From Diadophis punctatus similis (lineage: Eukaryota; Chordata; Lepidosauria; Squamata; Dipsadidae), in NCBI GenBank assembly GCA_023053685.1, contig JALIGW010000032.1, positions 2,531,862-2,595,861 on the forward strand: a DNA stretch of 64,000 bases. The letters are read 5' to 3'. The notes beneath the pieces are model-generated. The model was not told the origin of the DNA. It searched no databases and was given only the letters and a program-made list of their open reading frames with translations. How positions within the stretch are numbered: the stretch's first letter is position 1; each line of letters starts with the position of its first letter. Of this stretch, positions 1 through 10,422 are shown one piece after another. A program made the translations under genes and the position numbers.

Positions 1-254
1 TCGTCTGCACATGCGCAAAACCTTCTATGCATACACATGGCTCACATGCGCTGCTTGAAAACATGGAAGCACTCAAAGATCGCCCTCGGTGTCAGCGCTG
101 GTGAGGTGAGCTGTTGTTTAGCTGAGCTAAAAAAAATGGAATATAGGACAGGGAATGGCAGGGGCAGAAGGGCGGGGCCAACCAAAGGTGGTATTTGCCG
201 GTTCTCAGAACTGGTCAAAATGGCCACTACCGGTTTGCCCGAATCGGTCTAAAC
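1..254. other. Unclassified repeat-like sequence left of a hAT insertion
   Basis: No gene is visible. From about 183 the sequence reads AGGTGGTATT, and its inverse AATACCACCT lies at 671-680, so 183-683 may be an older inverted-repeat DNA element into which the 255-656 hAT copy was inserted. I did not find a matching target duplication for this outer element, so its limits are uncertain. Confidence 0.35.
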
Positions 255-656
255 CAGTGATAGCGAACCTATGGCACGGGTGCCACAGGTGGCACGCAGA
301 GTCATATCTGCTGGCACACGAGCCGTTGTCCTAGCTCAGCTCCACTGTGCACGTGCGTGCCCGCCAGCTGATTTTTGGCTCGCGTGGAGGCTGATTTTGG
401 CCTCCGGGGTGGCGGGGGGAGCATTTTCACCCTCCCCAAGCTCCAAGAAAGCCTCTGGAGCCTGGGGAGAGCAAAAAATGGGCCTACTGGGCCCACTGGA
501 AATTGGGAAACAGGGGAGTGGGGGCGCGCGCACACATGTGCAAGGGGGTGGGGCGAGTGGGGGGCTTTGAATGATGGGTGTGGGCACGCACGCACGTGCG
601 ATAGCACCTGCGCGCACTATTTCAGCACCGGAGGAAAAAAAGGTTCACCATCACTG
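255..656. mobile_element. Non-autonomous hAT-type element
   Basis: Terminal inverted repeats are visible: the left end CAGTGATAGCGAACC matches the reverse complement of the right end GGTTCACCATCACTG at 13 of 15 positions. The 8 bases GTCTAAAC occur directly on both sides (247-254 and 657-664). An 8-bp target duplication with CAG-type ends is the signature of hAT transposons. The 402-bp body is GC-rich and has no transposase frame, so any mobility needed enzyme supplied from elsewhere. Related ends occur at 33855-34385 and 59907-60456. Confidence 0.82.
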
Positions 657-689
657 GTCTAAACCATCTGAATACCACCTCTGAGTCTC

Positions 690-835
690 ACCAATACTGG
701 CAGGGCAAGCTATATAAACAGGAACAAACCAGCACTGATGACATAACCCAGTCAGGCAATGAAATGTCTGTTAGCAAATGACCAATTGCAGAGAGTACCA
801 AGGACTGCACCCTAAAATTGGTAGAAGGAAAAGAT
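690..835 (+). repeat. Dispersed repeat with hammerhead-like core
   Basis: This shares the arrangement CTGATGA, stem, GAAA(C/T)GTC, then AGAG-ACCAAGGAC, with copies near 4.03, 4.20, 34.77 and 35.25 kb. The copies differ by substitutions, as in a dispersed repeat. I cannot place it in a named family with certainty; Penelope-like elements are one candidate because they are known to carry hammerhead motifs. Confidence 0.45.
735..768 (+). ncRNA. Hammerhead-ribozyme-like core
   Basis: CTGATGA lies at 735-741 and GAAATGTC at 761-768, with the helix II region between them. The conserved CUGANGA and GAAA boxes and the GUC cleavage triplet are all present. Helix I would pair 731-734 with the bases just after 768. 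Helix III would be a minimal A-U/U-G pair. Activity is inferred only. Confidence 0.4.
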
Positions 836-898
836 GTTATCCGACCCTTTTTGGCCTTAAAATTTATTAAAATAGCTCATTGAGAAGCTCATAGACTT

Positions 899-917
899 AA
901 GTTTGTCCTGGCTTCTT
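899..917. repeat. Target-site duplication, low-coordinate copy
   Basis: AAGTTTGTCCTGGCTTCTT matches 3492-3510 at 18 of 19 positions and bounds the ORF1-only L1-like element. Confidence 0.8.
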
Positions 918-1007
918 TTTTTTTTTTTTTTTCTCAAAAAAGTTTTATTAGTACAAACTTACATAAGTGGTAACAAAATATTAAATCCAAAGTACAAACA
1001 TTTTTAT

Positions 1008-1056
1008 TTCCCCCCCCCAGACCCACCCCCTTCCCTCCCCACCTCCCCCCCCCCCG
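1008..1056 (-). other. G-rich polypurine tract in L1-like 3' UTR
   Basis: On the minus strand this reads as several G-runs of four or more separated by A, T or short spacers. G-rich polypurine tracts are a known feature of L1 3' UTRs and could form a G-quadruplex in RNA or DNA. Folding is an inference. Confidence 0.6.
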
Positions 1057-1744
1057 GACTTCCCAGAGATAATACAGGGCATAATAATAAGTTTAAATTG
1101 TTAATAAAAAGAAAAAGGAAAAAGGAAAAAAAGAACACTATTTTTAAAAAAACTTCAACTCCAAACTATACAGTACTAATATATCGCATTTGTATACAAT
1201 AGTAAAGATACAAAAAAGAGAGAGAAAAAAAAGAAAGAGAATAAAAAAAAAGAAAGAAAGAAAGAGAAAACTCTTTAACACTACAAACAAACAAACCTCC
1301 TACCTCCTCCCTTCAGTCCTCTATCTTATACAAGGTAAGTGTTACATAAGTAATAACTAAATATAAAATACACAAATCTTAAACTAATATTATTGACATT
1401 AGAAATAACCTCTAAGATAAAACTTAACTAAATGTTACATAAGTAATCATCAAATATTAAATTTCATCATGATATTAATAAGATAATATTATTCTAAATT
1501 AATTCGCTAACTTCAATAAACAAAAAAAGAAAATAAAAGAAGAATAAACAATAAACAAATCTTCAACAAACTATATATATCTAATATTATCAACATTAAA
1601 AATAACCTCAAAATTATATAAAACTTAACTAAGTATTGCATAAGTAATCATTAGATAGGGAAAAGATAAAATACAATCATATTAGTTTCTATCCATCCAA
1701 TATATTTCAACATCACATTATTTTGTATCTTGATAGTTCATCTT

Positions 1745-2835
1745 TTAATAGTTCAATAAATTCAAATTTGTCAAGTCGTCTCCCGTCTGCTCCCAAACCT
1801 CCATCTCCTCTTCCCCAGCTATCTGATTCAGGCACTCCTTTTGGATTTTTGAGTCTATTTCTTTTTGATCCATCGAAGGTGGCTTCCCCTCCTCCTCCTC
1901 TTTTATTTTCATACACCCTTCTTCTGGAATCTTGGATATATCAGCCTTTAGAACATTGACATAAAATTCAGTAGCTTTTTTTATCGTGTTGAGCCGGTAT
2001 CTTTTTCCAGAAAATTTCACTGTTACTCCAACTGGTGCTTCCCATTTATATTGTAAATTTAATCTCTTAAATTCATCAATCAAAAAAGTATAGCTTTTCC
2101 TGGCTTTAAGCATTTTAGAGGGGATTTCTTTCCAAACTTTAGTTCCTGACCATTCACCATAAGATTATTGTTAAACGTTGCTTGTATAATTCTGTTCCGT
2201 AGAGCTCTTGTGGTAAAATATATGACAATATCCCTTGGTAGATGCTTTTGTTTGGCGTACCACGAGTTGATTCTGTATGTTTTGTCGATTTGTGTAGCCA
2301 ATTCCGCTTTAGAAATTCCAGACACCTGATCCAATATGTCAACCATCCTGCCTTTTAAATTTTCATATAATCCTTCTTTCAAACCTCTAATCCTTATAGC
2401 AACTTCCATAGATCTGAACTGAGTCATTAAGACCTCTTTTTCAAAATTTGCAATGTCATTTTGGATTTTATCTATGTAATTCACCGAAGTTGCCAAAGCT
2501 TGTTTATTTGTTTCAATACGTTCTGCCAAAACTTCAATATTTGTTGCTAAGCCTTTGCAAACCTCTAACACATCAAATCTTAGTTGTTGATTCATATTCT
2601 TCAAAGCAGCCTGCATCTTATGGTCTATCTCACTTATTTTCTGGTTAAATTCCAAAGTAAGTTCATGTTTCATAATCTTTAAATTATTTAATAAATTTTC
2701 AGGTGTCAAAAGCTGTGGAGGTGTTAGCTCAGTGTTAAGTTGCATTTTAGAAATATATCCAGATGAATAGTCATTTCTTTTAGTCAAAACAGTCTTTCCA
2801 AACTTTGAAGCCATTGGTGTTTCAAAAGAGTACAA
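1745..2835 (-). pseudogene. L1-type ORF1 (nucleic-acid chaperone), one frameshift
   Basis: ORF1p of L1 elements is a trimeric RNA-binding chaperone that packages element RNA in the cytoplasm. Reading from 2835, the first about 240 residues show a short N-terminus, a long coiled coil (repeated hydrophobic spacing around KIMKHELTLEFNQKISEI), then an RRM-like block with VAIRIRGLKEG and the basic LPRDIVIYF stretch. Near 2120-2130 one base appears to be missing, and the C-terminal domain continues in another frame (from about 2113 to 1745) with SYTFLIDEFKRL, YKWEAPVGV and GKRYRLNTIKKA. The C-terminus has an extra acidic tail. An alternative start, MASKFGKTV, lies 7 codons into the frame. Total about 363 codons, within the usual L1 ORF1 size. 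No ORF2 follows. Confidence 0.8.
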
Positions 2836-3491
2836 AAAAGAAAGAAAGCCAGTTGCCTGATTAAAGTTCTTTCCAGTTTAAAAATCAGATAGTCTTTTAT
2901 TATTGAAAATATTTCTATTATAACTTTAATCCAGAGTTAGGAGACAGAGAAAGAAAAAACCATTTTTCCAAGTTAAAAGTTTCCATAAGAGAGAGAGAAA
3001 GAAAAAAAAAAAAAAAGCCTCTGGGGAAACGAAAGTCACTTTCACTTCTCAATCGCCATATTGTTACTCTGTTTCCTTTGTTCCCTTGCCGAAGTGAAAG
3101 CTTACCCAGGAGTTGAAAAAAAAAGGAAAAAAAGAGGTTTCAGTACTTGCCCATCTCACGCCTGTTTCTCTCTGTCTGCTTCTATAGTTTAAATGTAGTT
3201 ATAAATCCCATTTTTGAAGCAGCGGCTGGTCACTCCATCTAGCTCTGCAAAAGGCAGAGGTTTCCGGATCTTCGGAGCTAGAGACAGGCTGCATGGGGAG
3301 CTCTCCCTTCGCGCCCTGCAGATGGCTCCTAAGGCGCTGGGGGGGCTCTACCCCTCCTGTCAGGCTCTCATCTCTCCCCTTTGCCCGGGGAAGAGATTTT
3401 AAAGCCGCCAGACAGCTGTTCTGGCGGCTTTTAACAAAGATCGGAAAGGCATCCAACGAGGGATGTCTGCGATGAAGCGCTCCAAAACCGG
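2836..3491 (-). promoter_or_regulatory. Probable 5' UTR/promoter region of the ORF1-only element
   Basis: This lies between the ORF1 start and the outer target duplication. The distal half (3200-3491) is GC-rich and has some CpG, including the inverted pair GCCGCCAGA/TCTGGCGGC near 3400-3435. L1 elements carry an internal pol II promoter here. The 140-codon frame on the minus strand at 3199-3621 crosses the target duplication, so it is not a gene. Confidence 0.5.
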
Positions 3492-3510
3492 AAGTCTGTC
3501 CTGGCTTCTT
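3492..3510. repeat. Target-site duplication, high-coordinate copy
   Basis: AAGTCTGTCCTGGCTTCTT pairs with 899-917, with one mismatch. Confidence 0.8.
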
Positions 3511-3840
3511 ATCATGCAAGAGACATAGAAAATCCTCTTCAAATATCTGTGTTTTGGGAGAGATATTTTTCTTCTGCCTGAAACATTTAAATCCCTTAAT
3601 CAGCACTTCACATCCAGACAACTTTCATATTGCAGCAGACGGAATTCCTTCTTTTATCCGTCTTCATCCACTAAATTCATGAAATTAGTACTTTGGGTTT
3701 TAACTTTTATATTTACATTGTTTTTTCAGAAGAAATATCTCCCAGAGCATCAGCATTAGTAACCTTTCTTTTGAGGGCAGGCAATTCAACTGCTGAAGGA
3801 ATGATTTTTTAAAAATATATTACATTGGAAATGTATTTTT
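3511..3840. other. Unannotated spacer
   Basis: AT-rich sequence with no coding frame or repeat that I recognise. Confidence 0.5.
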
Positions 3841-3841
3841 C

Positions 3842-4012
3842 TCCTTTCCTTCTTTCCTTCTTTCCTTCTTTCCTTCTTTCCTTTCCTTTCCTCTCCTCTC
3901 CTCTCCTCTCCTCTCCTCTCCTCTCCTCTCCTTTCCTTTCCTTTCCTTTCCTTTCCTTTCCTTTCCACCTCCTCCTCCTCTTCTTCTTCCTCCTCTTCCT
4001 CCTGTTCGCAAA
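3842..4012. repeat. Pyrimidine microsatellite (TTTCC/CTTT, CTC)
   Basis: It begins as TTCCTTCTT units, changes to TCCTC and then CTTTC pentamers, and ends in CTC/CTT triplets. Open frames here encode Arg/Lys/Glu or Phe/Leu/Ser runs and are artefacts. Confidence 0.9.
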
Positions 4013-4278
4013 CCCCACTCCTTTCCAGCAGTGATGATGTTCCCTAGTTGGGTCACACAACATCTGCAAGAAAACAACCAAGCTCAGAGAGCACCAAGGA
4101 CCCCACAGTCCTCATCATCATCCACCTCCCTCCCTCCCTCCTCCCTCCTCCCCTTCCTTCCTTTATTCTTCTCCACTCTGTAAAACTACTCCCTTATAGT
4201 ACTGATGATGTTCCCTAGTTGGATCATAAAATGTCTGCAGGGAAAGAACCAAGGCTAGAGAGCATCAAGGACCCCACA
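4013..4278 (+). repeat. Two degenerate copies of the hammerhead-bearing repeat
   Basis: Both 4028-4105 and 4199-4278 read GATGATGTTCCCTAGTTGG, then CTGCA, AACCAAG and CAAGGACCCCACAG. A CCT-rich microsatellite at 4106-4170 separates them. The first copy has lost the GAAAC box. The second keeps CTGATGA (4202-4208) and GTC, but GAAAC has become AAAAT. They are decayed relatives of the 35.24-kb copy. Confidence 0.6.
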
Positions 4279-4351
4279 GTTTTCCTCCTCCTCCTCCTCC
4301 TCCTCCTCCTCCTCCTCCTCCTCCTCCTCCTCCTCCTCCTCCTCCTCCTCC
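4279..4351. repeat. (CTC)n trinucleotide microsatellite
   Basis: About 23 near-perfect CTC units directly follow the hammerhead-bearing repeat. Confidence 0.95.
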
Positions 4352-4378
4352 ATCTAAACTCTGGTAGGAATGCATTCA

Positions 4379-4711
4379 TGTCACGGTGTGAATATTGCCA
4401 GTTGTATGTCTATGCAGGGTGATGCATCCCTATCCTAATATTATGGTACATTCCAATACAAGCAGGACACGTGACGTGATCTTCTGCGCATGTGTGCATT
4501 CCTGATTCTCCATTATTCTCTTCTGCCTTTGATTCTGACCGGAGCGGTCACGATTTATTAGCAAGGATGTAACTATTCATGATTTATTGGGGTTTTTTTA
4601 ACCGAAATAAATATTTTCTATTAGACTTTTAATCTCGGCTTTATTTTCTTAATGTTTGAATTCCAAGAAAAGATCCACATCGCCTCTATGAGATTTATTC
4701 TCACCTTAACA
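4379..4711 (+). mobile_element. Solo LTR, family with TGTCAC...TTAACA ends
   Basis: The 333-bp sequence starts TGTCAC and ends TTAACA, with ATTCA directly on both sides (4374-4378 and 4712-4716). TG...CA ends, a 5-bp duplication and an AATAAATATTTTC poly(A)-signal region fit an LTR left after recombination between two LTRs. Matching copies lie on the minus strand at about 40306-40626 (truncated) and 57940-58787 (interrupted by an L2). No internal coding region is in the window, so the superfamily cannot be assigned. Confidence 0.8.
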
Positions 4712-4716
4712 ATTCA

Positions 4717-5535
4717 GTTAATCCCTATGTGACTTTTTTTGCAAACTGGATAGAGAAAGGGAAGAATTGTAAGCATAATAAACAAAGAACAAAGATCAAG
4801 AAAGAACGGGTTTCAAAAATGGGCTCCAGGACGCCCTGTTGAAATTCAGATGCATGGATTCTGAACCGCCGGGGAGGGAAAATTGCTAATGGCAGCTTAT
4901 TTGCATTCCTGGAGAATGGCACTTTTTTTGGTGGGGCGGGGTTTGTTTTCCTGAAACAACATTTCAACTTGGTGATGATTCCTTGAGGAAGCCACCCTGA
5001 GATCTTCCAGAGAAGCGTAAAGAGTGTTTTGAGAACGGCATCCATTCTCAGGCGCCTCTCATTTCATAGACCTACCATAATCACTTTCTTTGTTGCATTA
5101 AGCAGAAACGGCAGGAACATTGGGAGAACGACTCTCTAGTGTATTACGCGTTCGCAAATTATATATTTTATTTTACTTACTTATTTATTTATTTTTAAAC
5201 AGTGATGCCATCTACCTTACTTAAGAGGCGCTGCTTATTCCCCCCGCTGTTCCTCTTATGCCAGCTCCCAGCCTAAAACAAAGCAAGCTTGCATTAAGTA
5301 AACAGATAGAAGGCAGAGGAAATGGGAGTGTATCATTACTTAGAATGGCTGGAACATTATTGCCTCTCTTTCTTCTCCTTCATTATGCCTGGTGTTAGTC
5401 ATCTGCACAGACATGTAATAGATGCTATTAGGTGTTTTACAACAAAGGAAAGTTAAAATATGGGCTATGAAAGAAAGCAGTTCGTGGTAGCTTGGGGAAG
5501 TTTGCTCTACAGTAAAGAAGGAAAGTACAAGATGT
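4717..5535. other. Unannotated, possibly single-copy stretch
   Basis: Mixed-composition sequence without a recognised repeat. The minus-strand frame at 4725-5045 has no protein motif I know and is likely chance. Confidence 0.45.
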
Positions 5536-5538
5536 TAT

Positions 5539-6140
5539 ACCTTTAACCAGTGTTGGTCACCAACCATACAAAAAAGATGTTGAGACTTTGGAAAAAGTGC
5601 AGAGAAGAGCAACTTGGACAGTGTTTCCCAACCTTGGCAACTTGAAGATGTCTGGACTTCAACTCCCAGAATTCCCCAGCCAGCTCTCTTCTTAAAAGCC
5701 TCCAGTGATGAAGCACCCACAACCTCTGGAGGCAAGCTGTTCCACTGGTTAATTGTCCTCACTGTGAAGAAGTTTCTCCTTAATTCAAGGTTGCGTCTCT
5801 CCTTGATTAGTTTCCATCCATTTTTCTTGCCTTGCCTTGTAGAGCAAGGCAAATTGAGCCCCTCTTCTTTGTGGCAGCCCCTCAAATACTGGAACACTGC
5901 TATTGTGTCACCCCTAGTCCTTCTTTTCTCTAGACTGGCAATTCCTGCAACTGTTCTTCATAAGTTTTTGTCTTATGGCCCTTGATAATCTTATCCAAGA
6001 AGCTTCTTCAGTTCTGACTGAATGGTGGGGAATGGTGGGGAAGCTACTGGGAGCTTCTAAGTGATTATCCACTAGGACTCCAAGATCCTTCTCACGCTTA
6101 CTACTATTGAGAGAGGTACTGCAAGCTTATGGGTTCCATT
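5539..6140 (-). mobile_element. CR1 LINE fragments mixed with a hAT-like piece
   Basis: 5690-5990 on the minus strand encodes the conserved CR1 reverse-transcriptase tail (GWKLIKERRNLELRRNF, then INQWNSLPPEVVGA). 5563-5615 carries the LEKVQRRAT block on plus, and 6080-6135 another CR1 piece. Between them, 5622-5683 begins CAGTGTTTCCCAACC, a hAT-like terminus. A piece of the palindromic family lies at 5995-6045. The order shows repeated insertion and rearrangement, and none of it is coding now. Confidence 0.75.
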
Positions 6141-6356
6141 TATGTCAGGCATGAACAACCGGACCCACACATGTAGAGTTCAAAGTAGCTACTTTATTGT
6201 TTTATGCCTATTTCACAGGAATCTTTCCAGAGTGGCGGATTCACCTGGAAAAACTAGATAAGGCTCAACAGCAATCAGGAAAGGGTCAAGCCTTGCCCTT
6301 TCATGTTTATGTAATGAATCCAGGATAATTCCCTGTTCGATCCCATCTCTCAACCA

Positions 6357-7002
<646 letters not shown>

Positions 7003-7078
7003 AACCATGATGGTTGCTCTCTAAGTTGGGAACTTGGAAATGTTCTTGGAAACAGAGGTCATGCCAATGACTTGATAT

Positions 7079-7494
7079 GCCTCCTCCTCCTCCTCCTCCT
7101 CCTCCTCCTCCTCCTCCTCCTCCTCCTCCTCCTCCTCTTCCTTCTTCTCCTTCTCCTTCTCCTTCTTCTTCTTCTCCTCCTCCTCCTCCTTCCTCTTCTC
7201 CTTCTCCTCCTCCTCCTCCTCCTCCTCCTCCTCTTCCTCTTCCTCTTCCTCCTTCTCCTTCTCCTCCTCCTCCTCCTCCTCCTCCTCCACCTCCTCTTCC
7301 TCCTCCTCCTCCTCCTCCTCCTCCTCCTCCTCCTCCTCCTCCTCCTCCTCCTCCTCCTCCTCCTCCTCCTCCTCCTCCTCCTCCTCCTCCTCCTCCTTCT
7401 TCTTCTTCTTCTTCTTCTTCTTCTTCTTCTTCTTCTTCTTCTTCTTCTTCTTCTTCTTCTTCTTCTTCTTCTTCTTCTTCTTCTTCTTCCCCCC
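7079..7494. repeat. 415-bp (CTC)n-(CTT)n pyrimidine tract
   Basis: Uninterrupted pyrimidine strand: CTC, mixed CTT/CTC, a long pure CTC block (about 7300-7395), then pure CTT (about 7396-7488). Long frames of Leu, Pro, Ser, Arg, Glu or Gly in all six frames are artefacts. Mirror symmetry makes triplex (H-DNA) formation plausible. Confidence 0.95.
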
Positions 7495-7650
7495 TGTTCA
7501 ATCCCATCTCTCAACCATGATGGTTGCTCTCCAACAAGTTGGGAACTCAGAAATGTTCTTGGAAACAGAGGTCATCCCGATGACTTGATATGCCACCACC
7601 TCCTCCTCCTCCTTCTTCTCCTCCTCCTCCTCCTCTTTCTTCTCTTTCTG

Positions 7651-8240
7651 TTGCAAGTATTTTTCTGGCTCCTTTTCACTGCTCTGCCTCTCCTGCCCCA
7701 GCTGTTTATCACACACCCTCATCTCACAATCTCAGCAGCTGGTCTTCTCATCCAGCCTCTGCCCTCTTGTCATCTTGGTAGGGGATGTGCTGAAGTCTCC
7801 TCTTTGGTTCTAATTTTATGCCCTTCATTTCCTTCCCTCCACGAGCATGTTAACTATTGCAGCTAATTATACAGCAGATCCAAATCTGGATGATTATTTT
7901 TTTCAGGCTGAGACTTGTCTCTTCTTTTAATTTTCTGTTATCGGCAAATTACTGTACTGTTGAATGTTCCTTTGCGAGAGGCCCCACCCTCTTTTGCATT
8001 CTGCCTTCTCGGCTGCTCCGGAAAATTTGACTTTGACAAACTGTTCTGAAAACCCATTATTTTAAAGTTTCTTTTAATTTAGAGCTGCCTCGATGATTAC
8101 TCCACATTTAACGGTAGGACACTATTCTTAGGGTGGATCACGAATAGGGCAGCTGGAACCATCTGACCTTTACATACTCGGTAGCAAAGAAGAAACTGTG
8201 TTCAACTGTTACTCAACACATGCAAATGTTAATAGCAATA
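7651..8240. other. Unannotated stretch
   Basis: No repeat or gene that I recognise. A possibly single-copy island. Confidence 0.4.
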
Positions 8241-8243
8241 GCA

Positions 8244-8396
8244 ATTTGGCAGTTCAAATCTCACCAGGCTCAAGGTTGACTCAGCCTTCCATTCTTCCAA
8301 GGTGGGTAAAATGAGGACCCAGATTGTTGGGGACAAGAGGCTGACTCTGTAAACTGCTTAGAGAGGGCCCTAAAGCACTGCGGAGAGGTATATACT
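8244..8396 (+). mobile_element. 5'-truncated Sauria-type SINE
   Basis: It has the B-box-like GTTCAAATC and the body motifs CTCAAGGTTGACTCAGCC, GAGGACCCAGATTGTTGG and CTGACTCTGTAAACTGC shared with the fuller copies at 23735 and 43841. The A-box half is missing. A short TATAAGACGCACC string directly after it (8408-8438) matches the MITE end at 50574. Confidence 0.8.
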
Positions 8397-8640
8397 GTAT
8401 TTTTGGACTATAAGACGCACCGGTGTATAAGACGCACCAAGATTGCTTTTCCAAAAGGCCCTAAAACATGGTTTTGTCAATGGGTGTGGGAGCCATGAAT
8501 GAGATGGAGCTGATCTGGTTGTATTGTTGCTGCTGTAAGGGGTGGGGGATGGGGGGTAAGGTTTAGTTTTAGTTTTATTATATGATGGATTTTTTAAAAA
8601 AAATGCTGTAAGCACCTGGAGTCACCTGTGTATGGGTTGA

Positions 8641-9460
8641 ATGCATGTATATTCAATGAATGAATGAATGAATGAATGAATGAATGAATGAATGAATGAA
8701 TGAATGAATGAATGGTTTCCAAATCATGGGAAGGAAAAATAATTTTAGTCACACCCTCTCTTGGATATTGTTCAATTCTTGACCTGGAATTTTAAGATGA
8801 AGGTGGACCAACTGGAAGAAGGTATAACAATTTTTTAAAAAAAGAAGTAGGGAGATTGAAAACCAAGTCAAAGAAGGATTTTATCAGTTTATGAAGGACC
8901 TGTATGTGAGTTGGACAGGTCTATTAATTTCTTCAATGAATGAAGAATGAATGAATGAATGAATGAATGAACGAATGAATGAATTCATGCACAATTTCCA
9001 AATCATAGGAAAAAATATTGTGCATTGGTCCTATCCTATCTTGAATATTGTCCAATTCTTGACCTTGAATTTTAAGAAGGTAGACCAACTAGAAGAGGAT
9101 ATAACAACAGCAACAAAAAGGAATAGGATATTGTAAACTAAGTCATACAAGGAATTTATCAGTGTATGAAGTACCTGGGTGTGAATTGGACAGGTGTATT
9201 AATTTCTTGAATGAATGAATGAATGAATGAATGAATGAATGAATGAATGAATGAATGAATGAATGAATGAATAATTTTCAAATCATGGGAAAATTAAAAA
9301 AAAACAATATTTTATTGTGCATTGGTCTTTGGAATATTGTCCAATTCTCGATGTGCAATTTTAAGAAAAATGTAGACCAACTGGAAGAGGGTATAACAAC
9401 AAAAAAGAGGAAAAGGGGAGTGAAATTTATACAAGGAACGTATCAGTTTATGACGGATTA
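8641..9460. repeat. Three-unit tandem repeat (about 285 bp) with (GAAT)n cores
   Basis: The landmark GACCAACT(G/A)GAAGA recurs at 8806, 9083 and 9375, giving periods of 277 and 292 bp. Each unit carries its own (GAAT)n block (8655-8713, 8935-8985, 9207-9271) plus a conserved CCAAATCAT and GAATATTGTCCAATTCT. Units have diverged by substitutions and by GAAT copy number. Confidence 0.85.
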
Positions 9461-9759
9461 AGATGACACCAGGAGTGGTACCTTCCCCTACTCATTGCTG
9501 TCTCGTTGCTCAGTTGATTTTATGCTATGAACTGCCAGAAGCTGATGAAAGAGATGGAAAATTTAAATAAATAATTGATATGGGCATGTTCAGTCTTGAG
9601 AAAAGAAGGCTGAAAAATGATGGTTCCAGAGAGCTGGATGTGCTGTGAAGTCTTTAAATTACCTGAAAGCTGATGATGTTTGAATATTAGGGGGGAGAAA
9701 CCTCCAAGCATTAAGAGGATTTTGACAACGGAACATTTCTCTGAAGTTGTGGGGGAAAA

Positions 9760-10240
9760 CACTTAGAATAGAATATAATTATTTTATTGGCCAAGTGTGA
9801 TTGGACACACAAGGAATTTGGCATTGTTCCATATGCTTGTCAGTGTACATAAAAGAAAAGATATATTTGTCAAGAATCATGAGGTACAACACTTAATGAT
9901 TGTCATAGGGTTCAAATAAGCAATCAGGAAACAATCAATATTGATATAAATCGTAAGGATACAAGCAACAAGTTACAGTCATACAGTCATAAGGGAGAGG
10001 AGATGGGTGATAGGAACGATGAGAAGACTAATAGTAATAGTAATGCAGCCTTAGTGAGTAGTTTGACAGTGTTGAGGGAATTATTTGTTTAGCAGAGTGA
10101 TGGCATTCGGGAAAAAACTGTTCTTGTGTCTAGTTGTCTTGGTGTGCAGTGCTCTATAGCGTCGTTTTGAGGATAGAAGTTGAAATAATTTATGTTCAGG
10201 ATGCGAGGGGTCCGTAAATATTTTCAGTCAGGCTGTTAAA
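9760..10240 (-). mobile_element. Unclassified retroelement 3' end
   Basis: The sequence TTATTTTATTGGCCAAGTGTG...GATGGCATTCGGGAAAAAACT is repeated in part at 44903-44965. It begins beside a GAATA-rich junction, as LINE tails in this window do. I recognise it as dispersed but cannot name the family. No intact frame is present. Confidence 0.4.
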
Positions 10241-10282
10241 TGGACAGCCCTCTGTTTGGCCCTAGGGATCTAAGGTATAAGG

Positions 10283-10422
10283 TTTGAAACCAGGAGATCT
10301 GAGTTCTAGTCTGGCTATAGCCATGAAAGCCAGCTGGGTGATTTGGGGCCAATGACCAGGAGACTGTGAGTTCTAGTCCTGTTTTAGGCATGAAACCTGA
10401 CTGGGTGACTATGGGCCAATCA
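10283..10422 (+). mobile_element. tRNA-derived SINE, tandem monomers
   Basis: Two monomers of about 70-75 bp repeat the phrase AGGAGA..GAGTTCTAGTC (a pol III B-box match to GTTCNANNC), followed by GCTGGGTGA and GGGCCAAT. The copy is interrupted by the LINE insertion that follows and resumes at about 11084. The same SINE is at 61856-62450. Confidence 0.65.

Larger units (their letters stand above)
918..3491 (-). mobile_element. ORF1-only L1-like retroelement (half-L1 type)
   Basis: On the minus strand the element has a GC-richer 5' leader (about 3491-2836), an L1-type ORF1 (2835-1745), a long AT-rich 3' UTR and a terminal A-run read as T at about 917-932. The 3' UTR holds three degenerate repeats containing a GTTACATAAGTAAT-like string, a G-rich purine tract (about 1008-1056, C-rich on plus) and an AATAAA signal close to the tail. 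A 19-bp target duplication with one mismatch bounds it. No ORF2, endonuclease or RT is present between ORF1 and the tail. Mammalian half-L1 (HAL1) elements have the same plan. Movement would depend on RT from a full L1. Confidence 0.75.

Noticed and set aside
3199..3621. 140-codon minus-strand frame as a small gene
   Set aside because: It straddles the boundary and target duplication of the L1-like element, so it cannot be a conserved gene unit.
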